A DNA stretch of 29,845 bases from a virus, in IMG/VR virus record IMGVR_UViG_3300025732_000193, positions 1 through 29,845 of that record; one strand, 5' to 3'. A program made the translations under genes and the position numbers. Each line of letters opens with the position of its first letter. Position 1 is the first letter of the stretch. The notes below the pieces were generated by a model that searched no databases, was not told the origin of the DNA, and was given only the letters and a program-made list of their open reading frames with translations. This document shows positions 29,740 through 29,845 of the stretch, piece after piece.

Positions 29740-29845
29740 TTCAACAAGAGTAGAAGAACTCATTAAAAACAGTCCAGCTGGTAAGAACACTAAGTTCTTA
29801 TCGGCTGCACATTCATTGTGGTATCGTTTTCATAACTACGATAAA
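29726..29845 (+). CDS. Start of an unidentified gene (cut by the window end)
   Basis: An ATG at 29726, overlapping the amidotransferase gene by 14 bases, opens a frame that stays open for 40 codons to the window end. It begins MLLVNSTRVEELIKNSPAGK and continues with FLSAAHSLWYRFHNYDK. I do not recognise it. The overlap suggests coupling to the amidotransferase, so its product could be the acceptor enzyme, which cannot be tested here. A ribosome binding site is not obvious. Confidence 0.5.
   Translation, partial: MLLVNSTRVEELIKNSPAGKNTKFLSAAHSLWYRFHNYDK

Noticed and set aside
1-29845. CRISPR arrays, insertion sequences, tRNAs, integrase or attachment sites.
   Set aside because: No direct-repeat arrays, transposase or integrase motifs, or tRNA cloverleafs were seen on reading both strands.

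Overview
The window is a piece of a T4-like tailed phage (myovirus) genome. Twelve or more T4 core genes are recognisable in order on one strand: the end of the major capsid gene 23, a gp3-like tail completion gene, uvsY, uvsW, 55, 47, 46, 45, 44, 62, regA, a gene 30-type ligase, dexA, 43, uvsX and 41. Sequence is AT-rich and every credible gene is on the + strand, tightly packed with many ATGA/TAATG overlaps. The gene order (23 - 3 - uvsY - uvsW - 55 - 47 - 46) and the Hsp20, aspartyl hydroxylase and TET/JBP-like genes resemble distant marine-type T4-like phages more than T4 itself. The host cannot be read from this window; no photosynthesis genes, tRNAs, insertion sequences or CRISPR arrays were seen.

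Layout. 1-2080: late (virion) genes: capsid protein, a strong terminator, then a perfect T4 late promoter octamer (TATAAATA) ahead of a small coiled-coil gene and gp3. 2077-7955: recombination and late-transcription block (uvsY, uvsW, an Sm-like protein, sigma factor gp55, gp47/gp46 nuclease). 8012-12431: accessory block of a 57-aa protein, a large HExxH + VWA-domain protein, a MoxR-type AAA+ ATPase and a small basic protein that shares the N-terminal domain of the ATPase; each transcription unit has its own near-identical early promoter. 12465-13114: a winged-helix protein and a MazG-like nucleotide pyrophosphohydrolase. 13116-16114: clamp, clamp loader and RegA operon. 16115-17447: a highly structured RNA leader, Hsp20, a tiny basic peptide, and a second Sm-like protein. 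17459-21055: small accessory genes around an ATP-dependent DNA ligase. 21055-27700: DexA exonuclease, DNA polymerase, a dioxygenase, thioredoxin, UvsX recombinase, a gp40-position protein and gp41 helicase. 27710-29845: a TET/JBP-like dioxygenase with a clamp-binding-like tail, a stand-alone class II glutamine amidotransferase, and the start of an unidentified gene.

Regulation. Eight promoters of the form TTGNCT (or TTGATT)-17 nt-TATAAT precede early/middle transcription units, and rho-independent terminators separate blocks. The most interesting material is (a) the VWA metallopeptidase-like / MoxR ATPase / shared-domain protein cluster under one promoter type, (b) the dioxygenase-amidotransferase pair that may modify DNA bases at the replication fork, (c) the leader of hsp20, which has the geometry of a ROSE-type RNA thermometer, and (d) a palindrome shared in inverted orientation by the ends of two transcription units.
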